A stretch of 64,000 nt of DNA, taken from NCBI RefSeq assembly GCF_004027225.2, contig NC_044278.2, positions 53,211,411 through 53,275,410 of the forward strand. Reading direction: 5' to 3'. A program made the translations under genes and the position numbers. Below are positions 1 through 11,474 of this stretch, one piece after another. Below the pieces are notes generated by a model. It was not told where the DNA came from. It did not search any database and worked only from the letters and a program-made list of their open reading frames with translations. The stretch's first letter is position 1. The number at the start of each line of letters is the position of its first letter. The stretch is from Strigops habroptila (lineage: Eukaryota > Chordata > Aves > Psittaciformes > Psittacidae).

Positions 1-162
1 AGGTGATTGGTGACAGCCAACAGGGCTTCACTAAGGGCAAATCCTGCCTGACCAATTTGGTGGTCTTCTATGATGGGGCTACAGAACTGATGGACAGCGG
101 CAAAGCAGTTGATGTCATCTACCTGGACCTTTCCAACCCTAACTATTCTATGATTCTATGAT
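1..162 (+). mobile_element. CR1 LINE fragment: reverse-transcriptase piece fused to 3' terminus
   Basis: Frame 2 of the first ~130 bases reads as the CR1 ORF2 reverse-transcriptase segment, with [14 protein letters not shown] followed by a VIYLDLS motif typical of avian CR1. The match stops at about base 135 and jumps directly to a CR1 3' end (repeated ATTCTATG at 145-162). The copy therefore lacks everything between mid-RT and the 3' tail, and its 5' side lies outside the window. It is a dead copy. Confidence 0.85.
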
Positions 163-1692
163 TTCCTAGTGAAAGGCTAAATGCATACTCGGGTAAGGGA
201 TGCACTTGAAGAATTGATTTTCAGGTTAAAGGACCACTGTTAACTTCTGGTTTTCCTAGGCTATATAAGGTGTGTATAGGTTACAATTTTAGCTTGGATC
301 AGAAGTGTACTTTTGAAGCAAATCTCTTGAGCATATCCACTCATTGTGCTTTGGGTTGCATTGTGGAATGGGCTTGGAGATCATAACTACAGATGAGACG
401 AACCTGTAATATAGGCTCCAGTATCATACCTGATATGCTTTAATCACTAAAAGTGTTGTATAGATGGGACTAGACAAGAGTTAGCCCTCAGTAAAACCCC
501 AGTTAGCCCTCAGACAAATGCATCATGGATGGCATGGAAGCCATCAATAACTGTTGGGCTCTACAGATCAGTTTCCAATAGACCACAGTACCTGTAACAT
601 AGACAAAGATACAGTGTGCAGATGCAAGGCGTGTTTTGTGATATTTTGTGTTCCTATGAAGCCACACACACAGCTAAGATATCCTGTGCATGCCCTTTTG
701 CAGTTTTTCCCCATTGAACCACAAGTGCTCATGGCAAGGAGGTTGAAAACAAGGCCATGTTCTGCACATGAAAGACTGGATAATCAAATATTACCATGCA
801 GCCCTGCTGTCAGCCAAGCCAGAAATGTTGATTCTTTGCTCCCACTGCCATTACTTCTGACTGGGCTGACAGACTTTTTAGTCTGTTTTAGCTCATTTAC
901 AACTATATCACGTTCATATTACATATTTATTGTCTGTTTACTTCTAACTATTGGACAGGCTAGGTACGAAGCCATTGTCACTTGATGTCACCCAGGCAGG
1001 ACTCATCAATTAAGCACTTGACTGAAGCCAGAAGAATCTTTTGTCTGTGTGTTAAAGAGTCCTTTCCTCTATGACAGAACAATAAGGCTTATTAGTGACA
1101 GTCCATTTCTTTCTGCTCGTTAAACTGATTGTTACCAGATGGGTTTGAGAGATGTTTGGATTGAAGAAGCAGGTTTCCTTTCTCTTGGACATATATTAGT
1201 ATGTTGCCCTGAAATTCATACGCATCCTTCAGATTCTGTCAGAGCTACTTCAGTAGCAAATTGCATATCCCTCTTTGCCTCTTGGAGATGAGTGAAACCC
1301 CTGCTGCTTTCATCACTGCTAATTTCTACCATCTTTTTGGGTTTTTTTTCCTCTATCCTTCTGTAACCCAGCTGCCTACTCAGCTCACCGACACAGGTTA
1401 ATTACAATCAGCCTCACTACATCCTTCAGAATGAACTAACAAGGACCTGACTTTTTCCCGCTCTGCACCTCCAGTAATTATTTACAGCTGTGAAAAGTAA
1501 ATGTTGAAATTTTGCAGAATCAGAACCATTCTCCTCACTCTATACTCACTGCTCCAAATTGCAATACAGTGTGTAAGTTATAGGGAATTCAGCTCAAGTA
1601 TTTATGGAAAAAGAATGACTACTTACCTTGGTTTTTCTGAACATCAGTCACAAATTCCTATGTATTTCAGTACTTAAACAGGACCAATAAAT

Positions 1693-1792
1693 AAGCTGGA
1701 AAGGGACCTTTTACGAGGGCCTATGGGATAGGGCAAGGGGGAATGGCTTTAAACTGAAAAGAGGGGAGATTTAGATTAGCTATAAGGAAGAA
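1693..1792 (+). mobile_element. CR1 LINE fragment (internal 3' region)
   Basis: The block resembles the CR1 3' region seen intact at 21680-22080: an AAGCTGGA start, then GGGCAAGGGGGAATGGCTTTAA, then GGGGAGATTTAGATTAG. It ends at AGGAAGAAA without the 3' terminus, so both ends are truncated. Confidence 0.7.
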
Positions 1793-3000
1793 AACAACAA
1801 AGCAGATGGCATACTTTAATGCCAAAATCAAAGTACAGGTAGCTGAAAAAAAGCTGAGAGTTTTCACATTCACATGACTACAATTATGTAGAAATATGAG
1901 CCAAATTACGCTGGAATAACTGAAAGGGACATTATTGGTGCCTATTGTCCAATCCTTTCTCTTACCCACAAAAATTCAATAAGCCTGTAGTTAAAAATAA
2001 ATAAATAAATAAAAATACTCCAAACATATTCCACCTATGGGTGACCTGTATAATCTATCCCTCAAGTGCATATTCTAGATCTTATACCCAAATAAATGAA
2101 AACAAAATGTCTTTCCTTACTGATCTTCCAATTCAAAATAAATTATGAATGATAAGAAAGCAAACTTTAATTGCTGCTGTTTTTACAGGTAATATACTTG
2201 TTAAGGGCAACAGGACTGAGCCCAGGAGGGGATCTCCATTCAGGCCTTAATCTTCTTAATGAAAAACTATCCTGTGTTTAAAAAGCACAACTGCAGATTT
2301 AATTTGGAAACACACCAAAACACATTGGCCTACTTATTTACAGCATTTTTTTTGCCTCATCTGTACATTGATTTATCTGTCATGAAAGAATTCCCTGGAA
2401 ATACTGAACTGGCAAGTATGCGTTAAAACACAGATAGCTAAAGTTATCACCTCAGGCTCAGCAGCAAACTATCTAGTTATTCTGAAATGCTAAACCACAG
2501 CAATCCCTGCCGACATACCTTTCCGTGTGGTTAAGTCATCTCACTTGCAAGAGCATTGAGAATCAACAGCCAGCTGCCCTGACAAGATAGGTCCCAAATT
2601 TCATGATCTGTGAGACCAATTCATGAGCCGCATGTTCCACTTGAGTGACAATGCTCCTGATTGATTTCATAAGAGTGCTATTATGCCCCATGAAAAATGT
2701 GCTTTGTTTTGTGACGGAGCACTTTGTTTTCAGTAGGTGTTAAAACAAACAAAAAATCTCTGCACACCAATCACTTCAGCGTACAGGTCATCTTCTCCAA
2801 GCCAAACAAGTGTCCGTACTCTATACAGTCATTAGGGAAAGGGAGGGAAATTAACTCTCTAATCCTTCTGCTGCCTTCAGGTTGAGTAAATTAATCTTTC
2901 AGCACATAATCCTAACCATGCTCTTGCGGGGGTTTTGTATCAAATCCAATTTTGAAGTGGAGGTTCCTACATTTTCTGCTTTAAATAAAAAGAAAAAATT

Positions 3001-3017
3001 AAAAAAAAAAAAAAAAA
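3001..3017 (+). repeat. Poly(A) run
   Basis: Seventeen consecutive A residues preceded by A-rich sequence. No retrogene or SINE body was recognised upstream of it. Confidence 0.7.
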
Positions 3018-5789
3018 GTAGATTGTGTGCCACAGGCTCAGATTCAAGCTTTTAAGCCTTCCTGAACACCATGTAGTTACTCCTCCCACACAGCCAAAGG
3101 TCACCAGGATTTTAAAAGTAACAAGGGATGGTAAGAGCAGCACAGCAGGTACTTCAGGTGGTTTCTCCTTAAAGCTAGGTGCCCTGCAGAACCACACAGT
3201 GCAGCTCTGTTCAGTACCAAGGTTGCCTATGTTTCGTTTGTCTCTTAGAAACAGGCGATAATGATAAGGAGGCCCACAGCAGCTGATAATCCCAGAGCAG
3301 CACACTGCTCTATCATTTCTTGAGCTGCAACAGCAGGTCCCAGCCCTTTTCACCAGCCTCAGGACAAGGAGGTGTGTATGCCTGGACTATGCACCTTTTG
3401 CAGTGTTTTCACAAAAAGCTCCTGGCTTACCACCCCTGATTGGTATGCACCAGTATGGTAAATCCCTGCTATTCTGCTCTAAAACAGCACAGGCTTGTGA
3501 CCATGATGCAGGCATCAAATGCAAGTTTCCAAAAAGCTGTCTAGGCATTTCTTCAAGTTACTTCCTGTTTTACCATTCCTCTGAAAGGTCACCAAGTCAT
3601 TTATGTGGAAATTATGAATCGATAGGACAGATCAGTGTCAGAGTTGACAGAAGTATCCAAAAATACATTTGTTCTTACTGCTTGACAGCATTTAAAACCA
3701 CATCAGCATTGATAAGAACTTGTCAGATTTGACATGCTTCTGTGGCTGACACGGACTTCAAAGCAGAAGCGGCCACATTTCACTGGATTCATGCAGAAAG
3801 AAAAGAGCATAAAGACCACGTGTTTTTAAAGACAGTTTGGCCGATTCAGAGAATGGGAGACAAAATTTTGTTACTCAATGGGGAACAAAGCCAAAAGCTG
3901 TTCTCTGGACTCAAGTCAAGTCAGTCAGTTCAGTAGCATCTACACTATTAGTTAAGCATGAGGCTAAGCTTTTTCCTCAGTTCACCTCACTCACCCACCC
4001 CATTTATACCCAAGAACATGTCCAGACCCCAGACTAGGCACAATTAGAGCATTTACCAGGGAAAGAAAAGGTGTTCAAGCACACAAGCAGCATGCAAGCA
4101 CAGTTCAAAGCTCTCATTGACAGACTAGGAAGTCCAGTTACCTCAGCAAACCCCTCCACTGCATCTCAAGCACAGTGCAAACGCCTTTCAACCCAAGTTT
4201 AAATCCAGGGTAAGATCTAGCAACATAAGTGAGGCGCATTCGGATTGGCTTATACATGTCATCATGCAAACTTGCCCTTCACCTCACAGGAAAAAAATGA
4301 CTCCATATAAAAGTAAACATTAAACATTTGAGCAACACCTCACTCTTCTGAAAAGGTAAATTTATTAAACTGCCATATAAAGCCAAACACTAGGTACTCA
4401 GGTGAACATATGTGCTGCCTTCCTGACATCCAAACACAGAGTATTTAATCTTGGCTGGCATCTGTGGAAAGCCAGAGGGGCTTTCAGGCAGGAGGGGAAG
4501 GAAATAGGCCTGGCAGCATGAGAGTGACTTTGCTTTTGTCAAGTAACTGGTTAGAGGACTTCCACCAGGTGTGAGAATATGGGCTCTCCCCGCAGAGAGG
4601 AAAAGAAGGAGGCGCAGACATTGCACATGGAGGGAATCTGCAGGGACAAGGAGAACAAAGTAATGGGAAATCAACAAATAGGATGTACAACATCACTTCA
4701 AAAAACATGAGGGACAGGGAGGGAAGACTATTTTCAGTTCTAAATGCCTTTCAAAGTCTGAAGCTAACCGTATCTTAAAAGATGCAACTTTTGAGGAGAC
4801 AGCCGGTTAAGAAGGCAAAGGAGGTAAATTAATTTACCCATTTCCTGCAGATCCTATGCCATGGATCATTGCAGATCTCTTTCTGTATACAGTCTAACCA
4901 AGAACATGCAAGCTTGGCACAAGCTGTTGATACTCATCTCCCAGGAATGTATATTCCCAATAAAGCAGGTGAACCCAGCATCACACTGAAGAGTGTGTCC
5001 TTGTGCCCACTTCCACATAAAATGCATCAATAGTAAAAAACTGTTACAGAAAACTGCTAGCATTTGAATAATACTGAAAGAAATAAACTCTTAAGTCAGT
5101 TACCTAGGTTTGCTTGAAAAATCATCTGTAATAATTTTTTGCAAAATACATGAATATAAGCATAAAAGCTAAATTATATCCTATTCTTTCTCCCTTTGTG
5201 GAAGGGAGCAAGCACTGCATAAAATGGCCTGTTGGGAAAACCTGAGACAACTGTCAAGCCAGTGTTAACCATAGGAGAATGTGCCTACACATAGTTAAAT
5301 ATAAACACCATAGAGAGGGAAGCATTACTCTGTAACAAATAAAGTTTGTTTTTACTGAGAGACCTGTGGCTGAACTGTATACACATTTGACATTCATGTT
5401 GTATGAAGCTGACTTCCACCTAAATAGTTTGATCATTACTAAATGACATTTGGAATTGCTGTATTTCTCTGACTCAACAAAGTCAAGTCTTACAGTAGCA
5501 TGACAATAAGATTTTAAGACGCCTCACTTCACCATGTTTAAATATCAGACACGTCACTTTGCTGCCTGCTGGGACCAAAGGGAATGGCAGCACATGGATC
5601 ACAAGATCATTTGAGGATGCAAAATAATTGTGTAACCGAAACTGGGAAAAGCAATTGAGCTTGAAGTTTATCCAGCTTGAAATTCCTAAGGACTCTTGAG
5701 TATATTTGAGAAATATTCATGTAAAATGACCAAAAAGAAGGAGTAAATATCAGAAAACTTTTGCTCATTGCCAGACTGTAGGTTAAAAT

Positions 5790-5826
<37 letters not shown>
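5790..5826. repeat. (CA)n-(TA)n compound microsatellite
   Basis: A run of about a dozen CA units passes directly into TA units. It is likely length-polymorphic. Confidence 0.95.
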
Positions 5827-6891
5827 GTGTTAAACTGGATAAAAGATGGGAGGATTTTTGTAGAATGTTTAGATTGTAATGTTACATCTAAACAACTGTG
5901 TAAAAATCAAATTTATTAAAAACCTGGTTTCTCTTTGAATTACTGCATTACTAAGACTTTTTTGAAAACAAGAAAAAAATATTAACCCCCTCCCACCCCG
6001 CCTTTCTGAGATACATGGGGGTTCCACATGTTCCAAACAGCCCTGGCTTCTGTTCTGCCATTTCTCTAAAATCTGTAACTAAAAGATTTGAAACACAAGG
6101 AATTTATGGAGGGTAAAACAAAAATCCTTTAAACAAAACAAGCCCTAAAACAGGTACCCACCCACCACATGCACTTAGTTTTGTTCCAACTATTTAATAG
6201 TGTGAGAAGGCTTTGAAAATTTGTATTTTCCCGTGAGAAGAAGATCTCCTGATTATATGAGTATTGACACATCTAAAAGGCAAAGGAACTTGTAATTGTC
6301 ATGGTTCTGAACCCTGTAGACAGTGCCATAAAAGGGAACAAACACTTTTCCAAGGCATTTAACGTCATGCCATCCTGAAGTGGGGAAAGTATCAAAATAA
6401 TCCAGAGAGCCAGCCTCCGACTTATGAATTTTTAGGGTTTTTTTTTTTTTCCCTCCAAGTTTGTTGAAGTTGAAAGGCTTCTGACAACCATCAAGAGTAA
6501 AATTTCAGGTAAGAATGCTTGCAAAGCTTTTTCCCTCCCCTTTACCACTTTATTTATAGTATATCATTGTCAGTCTTCTAACAATTAGTTTTTATAATGT
6601 TTCAATTCAATTATATATCATTGGGTTTTGGTTTGTTTGTTGTCTTTTTTTTGTTCGTTGGGGGGGTGTTTTGTTAACTACCTTTGCTATAATTATGGTG
6701 TGCTGTTATTGCAAGTTGAAAGTTTATACCAGGATGCCATGTATTGTTTGAGTGTCACCCCTTTTAAATGTCCGCACCAAAGAAACTATTATTTATGAGC
6801 CAGCCAACAGGATTCAGCAGAATTTCAGCTGAAGCGTCTTGCAACCAATATCCTGAAAATAGAGGCTACTTCAATGACTAGCATTAACCAA

Positions 6892-7050
6892 CATAGAATC
6901 AGAATAGTTTAGGTTAGAAGAGACCTTCAAAGGTCATCTGGTCCAACCCCCCTGCAATGAGCAGGGACATCTTCAACTAGATCAGGTTGCCCAGAACCAC
7001 ATCCAGCCTGGCCTTGAATGTCTCCAGGGATGGCACATCTACCACCTCCG
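6892..7050 (-). mobile_element. CR1 LINE 3' end
   Basis: The plus strand shows the reverse complement of a CR1 3' tail: CATAGAATCAGAATAG, then GACCTTCAAAGGTCATCTGG, TCCAACCCCCCTGCAATG and CCAGGGATGG. The terminus lies at the left end, so the element is on the minus strand, and it is 5'-truncated at about 7050. Confidence 0.85.
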
Positions 7051-8370
7051 TTTTTGCAGGCTATTTAAGAATTGATTGCTATGCATTTAATCTCATTTCT
7101 AGAGCTGATTAAAAAAAAAACCCAAAACAACAACAGAAGTAAAATCCCCAAATGATGAAGAGAAACCAGGGGTTGAGGGGGAGGGGAGGGCAGGGAAGAA
7201 ACTGACGACATAAAACATCTTTTTCCATACACTGACCTAAATACTTTAACACAAAGGTAGAAGTATTAGAGATGTGAATTAAGAAGACAGGCCCACCCCA
7301 TGTTATTTTCAAAGTGATAGGAATCAAAACAGTTTAGTTTAGCAAAACAAGAGAATCAGATCCATTAAGGAGTAAATAGGCATGCTACAGACTTCTTTCT
7401 GTTGAACAAGCAGACATTTTCAGGAGCATGCAAATATATCAAGCCACCTGCTACTAACCCAGCCTCCATTCACGGACATAAAAATCAAGGTGAAAAAACC
7501 CACACCTAAGCATTTTTTTAAAATACCAGCCTTACAAAACAACTGCTATGAACTGACTAAACAAGAGAGACAAAAAGAACTTCTTTCCCCAGAACAACCC
7601 AGTTGGGAAATGTCCCCCCCAAGACACCAGGCAGTAAGTAAAGTGATATTTCAAGAACAACAATCTCCTTTTCCTGTGGGTTAGGAAATTGCATTAACCC
7701 ACGTGTCTAAAATTTTCAAGAATTTTCCTTGTGGCACACCCACACTATCTCCTGTTTATACATGAGAGCTCCCAATAAAACTGTTGTATGGCAAATAATA
7801 AAATTACCTCTAAGTCTAGCTGTGAATTAACTCTAAGACATGCTGATTCTTCTTCTGTCATGTGCTTGTTTTAAGCACAAGCTGTCCTGTTTAAATACAG
7901 TCTGCCACACAGCAGCAGGTCAGAGTCTGGCCTCTCAAAATCCTTACAGCTGCTTTTCAGGTTGCTAAGGCTTAAACAACACTGACAAAACTGTCACACA
8001 CACGCACAGACCAGCTGGTAAAAGATCTTCAATGGTTCTCATTTTAACATGCCATTTTTTTCCCTTTACATTTCATTCAGGTTATTATCCTACAGGGCCT
8101 TCCAAATTGCCAAAGTGAAATATGTCTTGTTTAGGGAGGAATGGTGCCACCAAAAAGCCTACATTTCTTAGCTTTCTTTAGCCTAAAATACCTGGGGCTA
8201 TACCATGCTTACTTTAACATGGAAGAAATTCCAAATGAAGCTTGCTAACCCGTGGTTCATGGCAACACACAGCCCATAACACCCCCCAGACCTGCTTGTG
8301 GCCCCAAGATTTCAGAATGTCCATAAGAGCAAAGAATGCTGCCCAAAGCACAGCACTTGAAAATTCTGTA

Positions 8371-8655
8371 GCAGCCTTCCACTACCTAAAGGGGGCCTAC
8401 AGGAAAGCTGGAGAGGTACTTTTTACAAGGGCATGTAGTGATAGGAAGAAATTCTTTGCTGTGAGGGTGCTGCGCGCTGACACAGGTTGCCCAGAGAAGC
8501 TGTGGCTGCCCCATCCCTGGCAGTGTTCAAGGCCAGGTTGGACGGGGCTTTGAGCAACCTGGGCTAGTGGAAGGTGTCCCTGCTCGTGGCAGGGGGTGGA
8601 ACCAAATGATCTTTAAGGCTCCTTCCAACTCAAACCATTTTGTGATTCTATGATG
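8371..8655 (+). mobile_element. CR1 LINE 3' end with internal deletion
   Basis: It runs from GCAGCCTTCCACTACCTAAA to the terminus TGATTCTATGATG. Compared with the copy at 21681-22080 it lacks about 54 bases between GTAGTGATAGGA and AGAAATTC at about 8446. The 143-base stretch after that follows the other copy closely. Confidence 0.9.
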
Positions 8656-10661
8656 ATTTTCCCTTCTCACATCCTGGTGACAACAGTACTATGCTAGAAT
8701 ACACTCCGATACGACACGGCTTATAACTAGTTCAACATTTTTTTTTGTGTGAAGACAGTTACACAAAAGCTCAGGCAGAATTCTTAAGCATAGCTATACT
8801 TTTCCATGAAATACAATAAACCAACTACTAATGTAAGAGATCCTAAAGCTTATAATTATATATGCCTGTATAAATAATTATAACTCACACCTTTTAATTC
8901 TGCTCAGCAGGTACTGCTAATGTCTCAAAAGCAATTTAATAAAATAAAAAAAAAAAAAAAAACATATTAAAGTAACTAGTCACAAATAATTCCCAGCACA
9001 AATAAACAACCTGTAACACTACATCATCTGATAAACACATCACTTCATATGTCCTTTCCATTTCTATTTATTTCCATAACATTAGTGTACTACAATTCTT
9101 TGCAGAACATCATTGTATAATCCACACACAGTACCATTTTACATATTAACACTTTTAAATGTATTCCATGACAGCTCCTTTTACTACATTCATAAGCCTA
9201 TTTTAAAACATTTCAGTTACAGTAATTTTCCTCCCATAATCTAATTAACGTGTCCTGTAAGATCTCATAGTTACTGTAAAAAGTACAGCTGCATGACGCA
9301 TGAGTTCATATTGTTGACTACAGTTTTACACAGTCTTCAAACTGTTTGGATTATAATAGCAATAATGCTTATAAAACAGAACTGTCTCAGAAGTGCATAA
9401 GTTCACTAAGGAACAGGGATACTCAGCAGATGAAATGCTACATGAGCACGAGTACCTGCAGCTGCTGTAATCTCCACATGGTGCTGCACTGGGCCACACA
9501 CAAGAGGTGTAACACACCTGCCTGCGTTATCACACAAAGTTTACCTGCCTAAGAGAGGTGGGATGCTGAGGGTCCCTGTATGATCAATAGAGAAATTGAG
9601 AAGAATCATCTTCTGGACATCTCTCTCTGACTTCAGAGACCCTAAACATCTCACTTGAACTAGAAGCTTGAATTCAGTAGACCCACCAAAGAGATTTCCC
9701 ACTTTAGGAGTGCTTAGAATAAATGAGAAAGAACGAACTAGATAAAAATCAGAAATATCCCACAAAAGTAAAAGCAAATCCACTATTTTGAATATTAGAA
9801 AGTAATTCTAAAATACTCAAAGATAATTTTTCTTCCTTTATGGGACCTTTTGACTCTTTTGTTCCTTTCCTAATTTGTGCAAGTTGTTTCCCCCACCCCC
9901 TTTTTGATGGAGGAAAAAGAAATAAAAATTCCTTCCCTTCTAACCTTCCCATTTCTCCATTAGCATCTATAGCAATCCCTCTGATGCATAACATTACATC
10001 ATTGTTTTTTAAAGAGAATTCCAAAGTTATTTCATTAGGTATATCTGTACTAAAATCAGTTTTGAGCCCTGTATCAGCACTGCAGACAATTCTTATTCTA
10101 ATATTGAGTGGCGTTATGAATAACTATGTCAAATCTGTTATTATATTGGCATGTCTGTCAAGCTTCTTTCTTTCAAAGGGTTTCTTTTTCCTTGTTTGTT
10201 AAAACAAACTTGCTAATCTTAGTCAAATTTGAATACCCAAATTCACAAAGCAATCCCCCATAAGTGTCCTTAATACAATGGAGTCTCATGAGTAAATTTT
10301 CCTGGAACTGCACTCAGATTTATTAGTTCCCACACACAGCTATTGTTTAAAAGATCTGATTAAAGGGCCTGTTTACTAAACAAGTGTCAATTGTGTTCTC
10401 AGTGGCACTCAAATTGCCTGCAGTATGGGGCAACCATGCTAATGGAGAAAAATGCCCTTGTCAGCTGCAGTTTGAAGTACTGTAAACTAATTGATATAAA
10501 ACCCCAGAAGGTTTACACCATAGTGTCAGCATTTCTTCCTCTGACTACACAACACTGAATTTGCAAGTAAAGCTAACAAGATTTATAAAAATCAACAGTA
10601 TCCTATAGCAACAATATAAAAAGTTAACATACATTACCACTCTATCTTAACATAGATACAG

Positions 10662-10677
10662 TCTATCTTAAGATAGA
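10662..10677. repeat. 16-base perfect palindrome
   Basis: TCTATCTTAAGATAGA is its own reverse complement. It lies near a diverged neighbour, TCTATCTTAACATAGATA at 10641. No function can be assigned. Confidence 0.6.
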
Positions 10678-10937
10678 TCACACTGATGATGGAGCTGAGC
10701 AGCTTCCTGTAAATAGGTAGAACATCTACTAGTGATCTCAAAGTCAGAATTTCCTCTAATCCTAAATATACTTAAATTAAAAAGTTTTGTTGCAGACCCT
10801 ATGAGGCCAGGATTTCATCTCCTCACTTCTTCCTCATGTTGAAGACTACACTATGGTTGCCCTTGAAAGTGTCAACTTGGTTTCAAGAACAAGGCTTTCA
10901 TTTGAGTAGTTTTATAGCATCTTCTAAAAGTACTTTT

Positions 10938-10979
10938 GAAATAATCTCAATTTGGGAAATAATCTCAATTTGGGAAATC
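10938..10979 (+). repeat. 18-base tandem repeat, about 2.3 copies
   Basis: GAAATAATCTCAATTTGG occurs twice head to tail, followed by a partial third unit GAAATCTCAA. Confidence 0.7.
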
Positions 10980-11312
10980 TCAACTTCCAACATGTTTCAC
11001 ACTCATGACCGTTTCTGCAGAATGCTATTGGGAGACTAGAGAAGAGTGATAAATGTGAGAGCTCAAGCTCAGATGGTACCATTCATCATACTTCAGAAGG
11101 CACTGCGGGAGAACAATGACAGTGACACACACATAACAATAAAGATAAGGCACACTTAAGAGTTAAAAAAGAGTCTGTTAATCTTCTCCCAAAATATATG
11201 AGGATCCGTATATACCTCTAATTCTGGTGTCAAATGAACTATGAAGATAGCCATGTATTCAAGGATTGCATTTATAAAAGAAACATGGATGGCCATTACA
11301 CTACACTCCATC

Positions 11313-11474
11313 TTAATGTAAAAATGCATCCAATTTCTTTTTGATATGTTCAAAAGCATCTTTCCCCATATAGTCTATTCGCCCTTCCTCCCATTTTTTC
11401 CGTTCATCTTCTGGAATTGGTTCTTGTGGTTTGAAGTGAATAGACAGCTCTGAAACTGAATGTGCAACCTTGTT
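11313..11474 (-). CDS. GYG2: Glycogenin exon 8: C-terminal synthase-binding end
   Basis: Codes residues 327-379 and ends with TAA at 11313-11315. It starts after a CCCGCAG acceptor with [14 protein letters not shown]. The end, with [13 protein letters not shown] and [10 protein letters not shown], is the conserved glycogen-synthase interaction segment of glycogenins. Confidence 0.93.
   Translation of the reverse strand, partial: NKVAHSVSELSIHFKPQEPIPEDERKKWEEGRIDYMGKDAFEHIKKKLDAFLH

Larger units (their letters stand above)
163..11312. other. Gene-poor flank downstream of glycogenin
   Basis: I see no coding exon here on either strand. Open frames such as the 143-codon one at 554-985 show no family signature or exon structure. 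The stretch holds CR1 fragments (listed separately), a CA/TA microsatellite, homopolymer runs and small tandem repeats. The glycogenin 3' UTR must occupy its right end. An AATAAA on the minus strand at 10319-10324 is one possible polyadenylation signal about 1 kb after the stop, but this cannot be settled from sequence alone. In human the next genes past GYG2 are arylsulfatases; none is recognisable here. Confidence 0.5.

Noticed and set aside
554-985. 143-codon open frame on the plus strand
   Set aside because: No motif, no good start codon, no exon partners; it looks like chance in AT-rich DNA.
3001-3017. Poly(A) tail of a processed retrogene
   Set aside because: No coding or retroposon similarity in the bases before the run.
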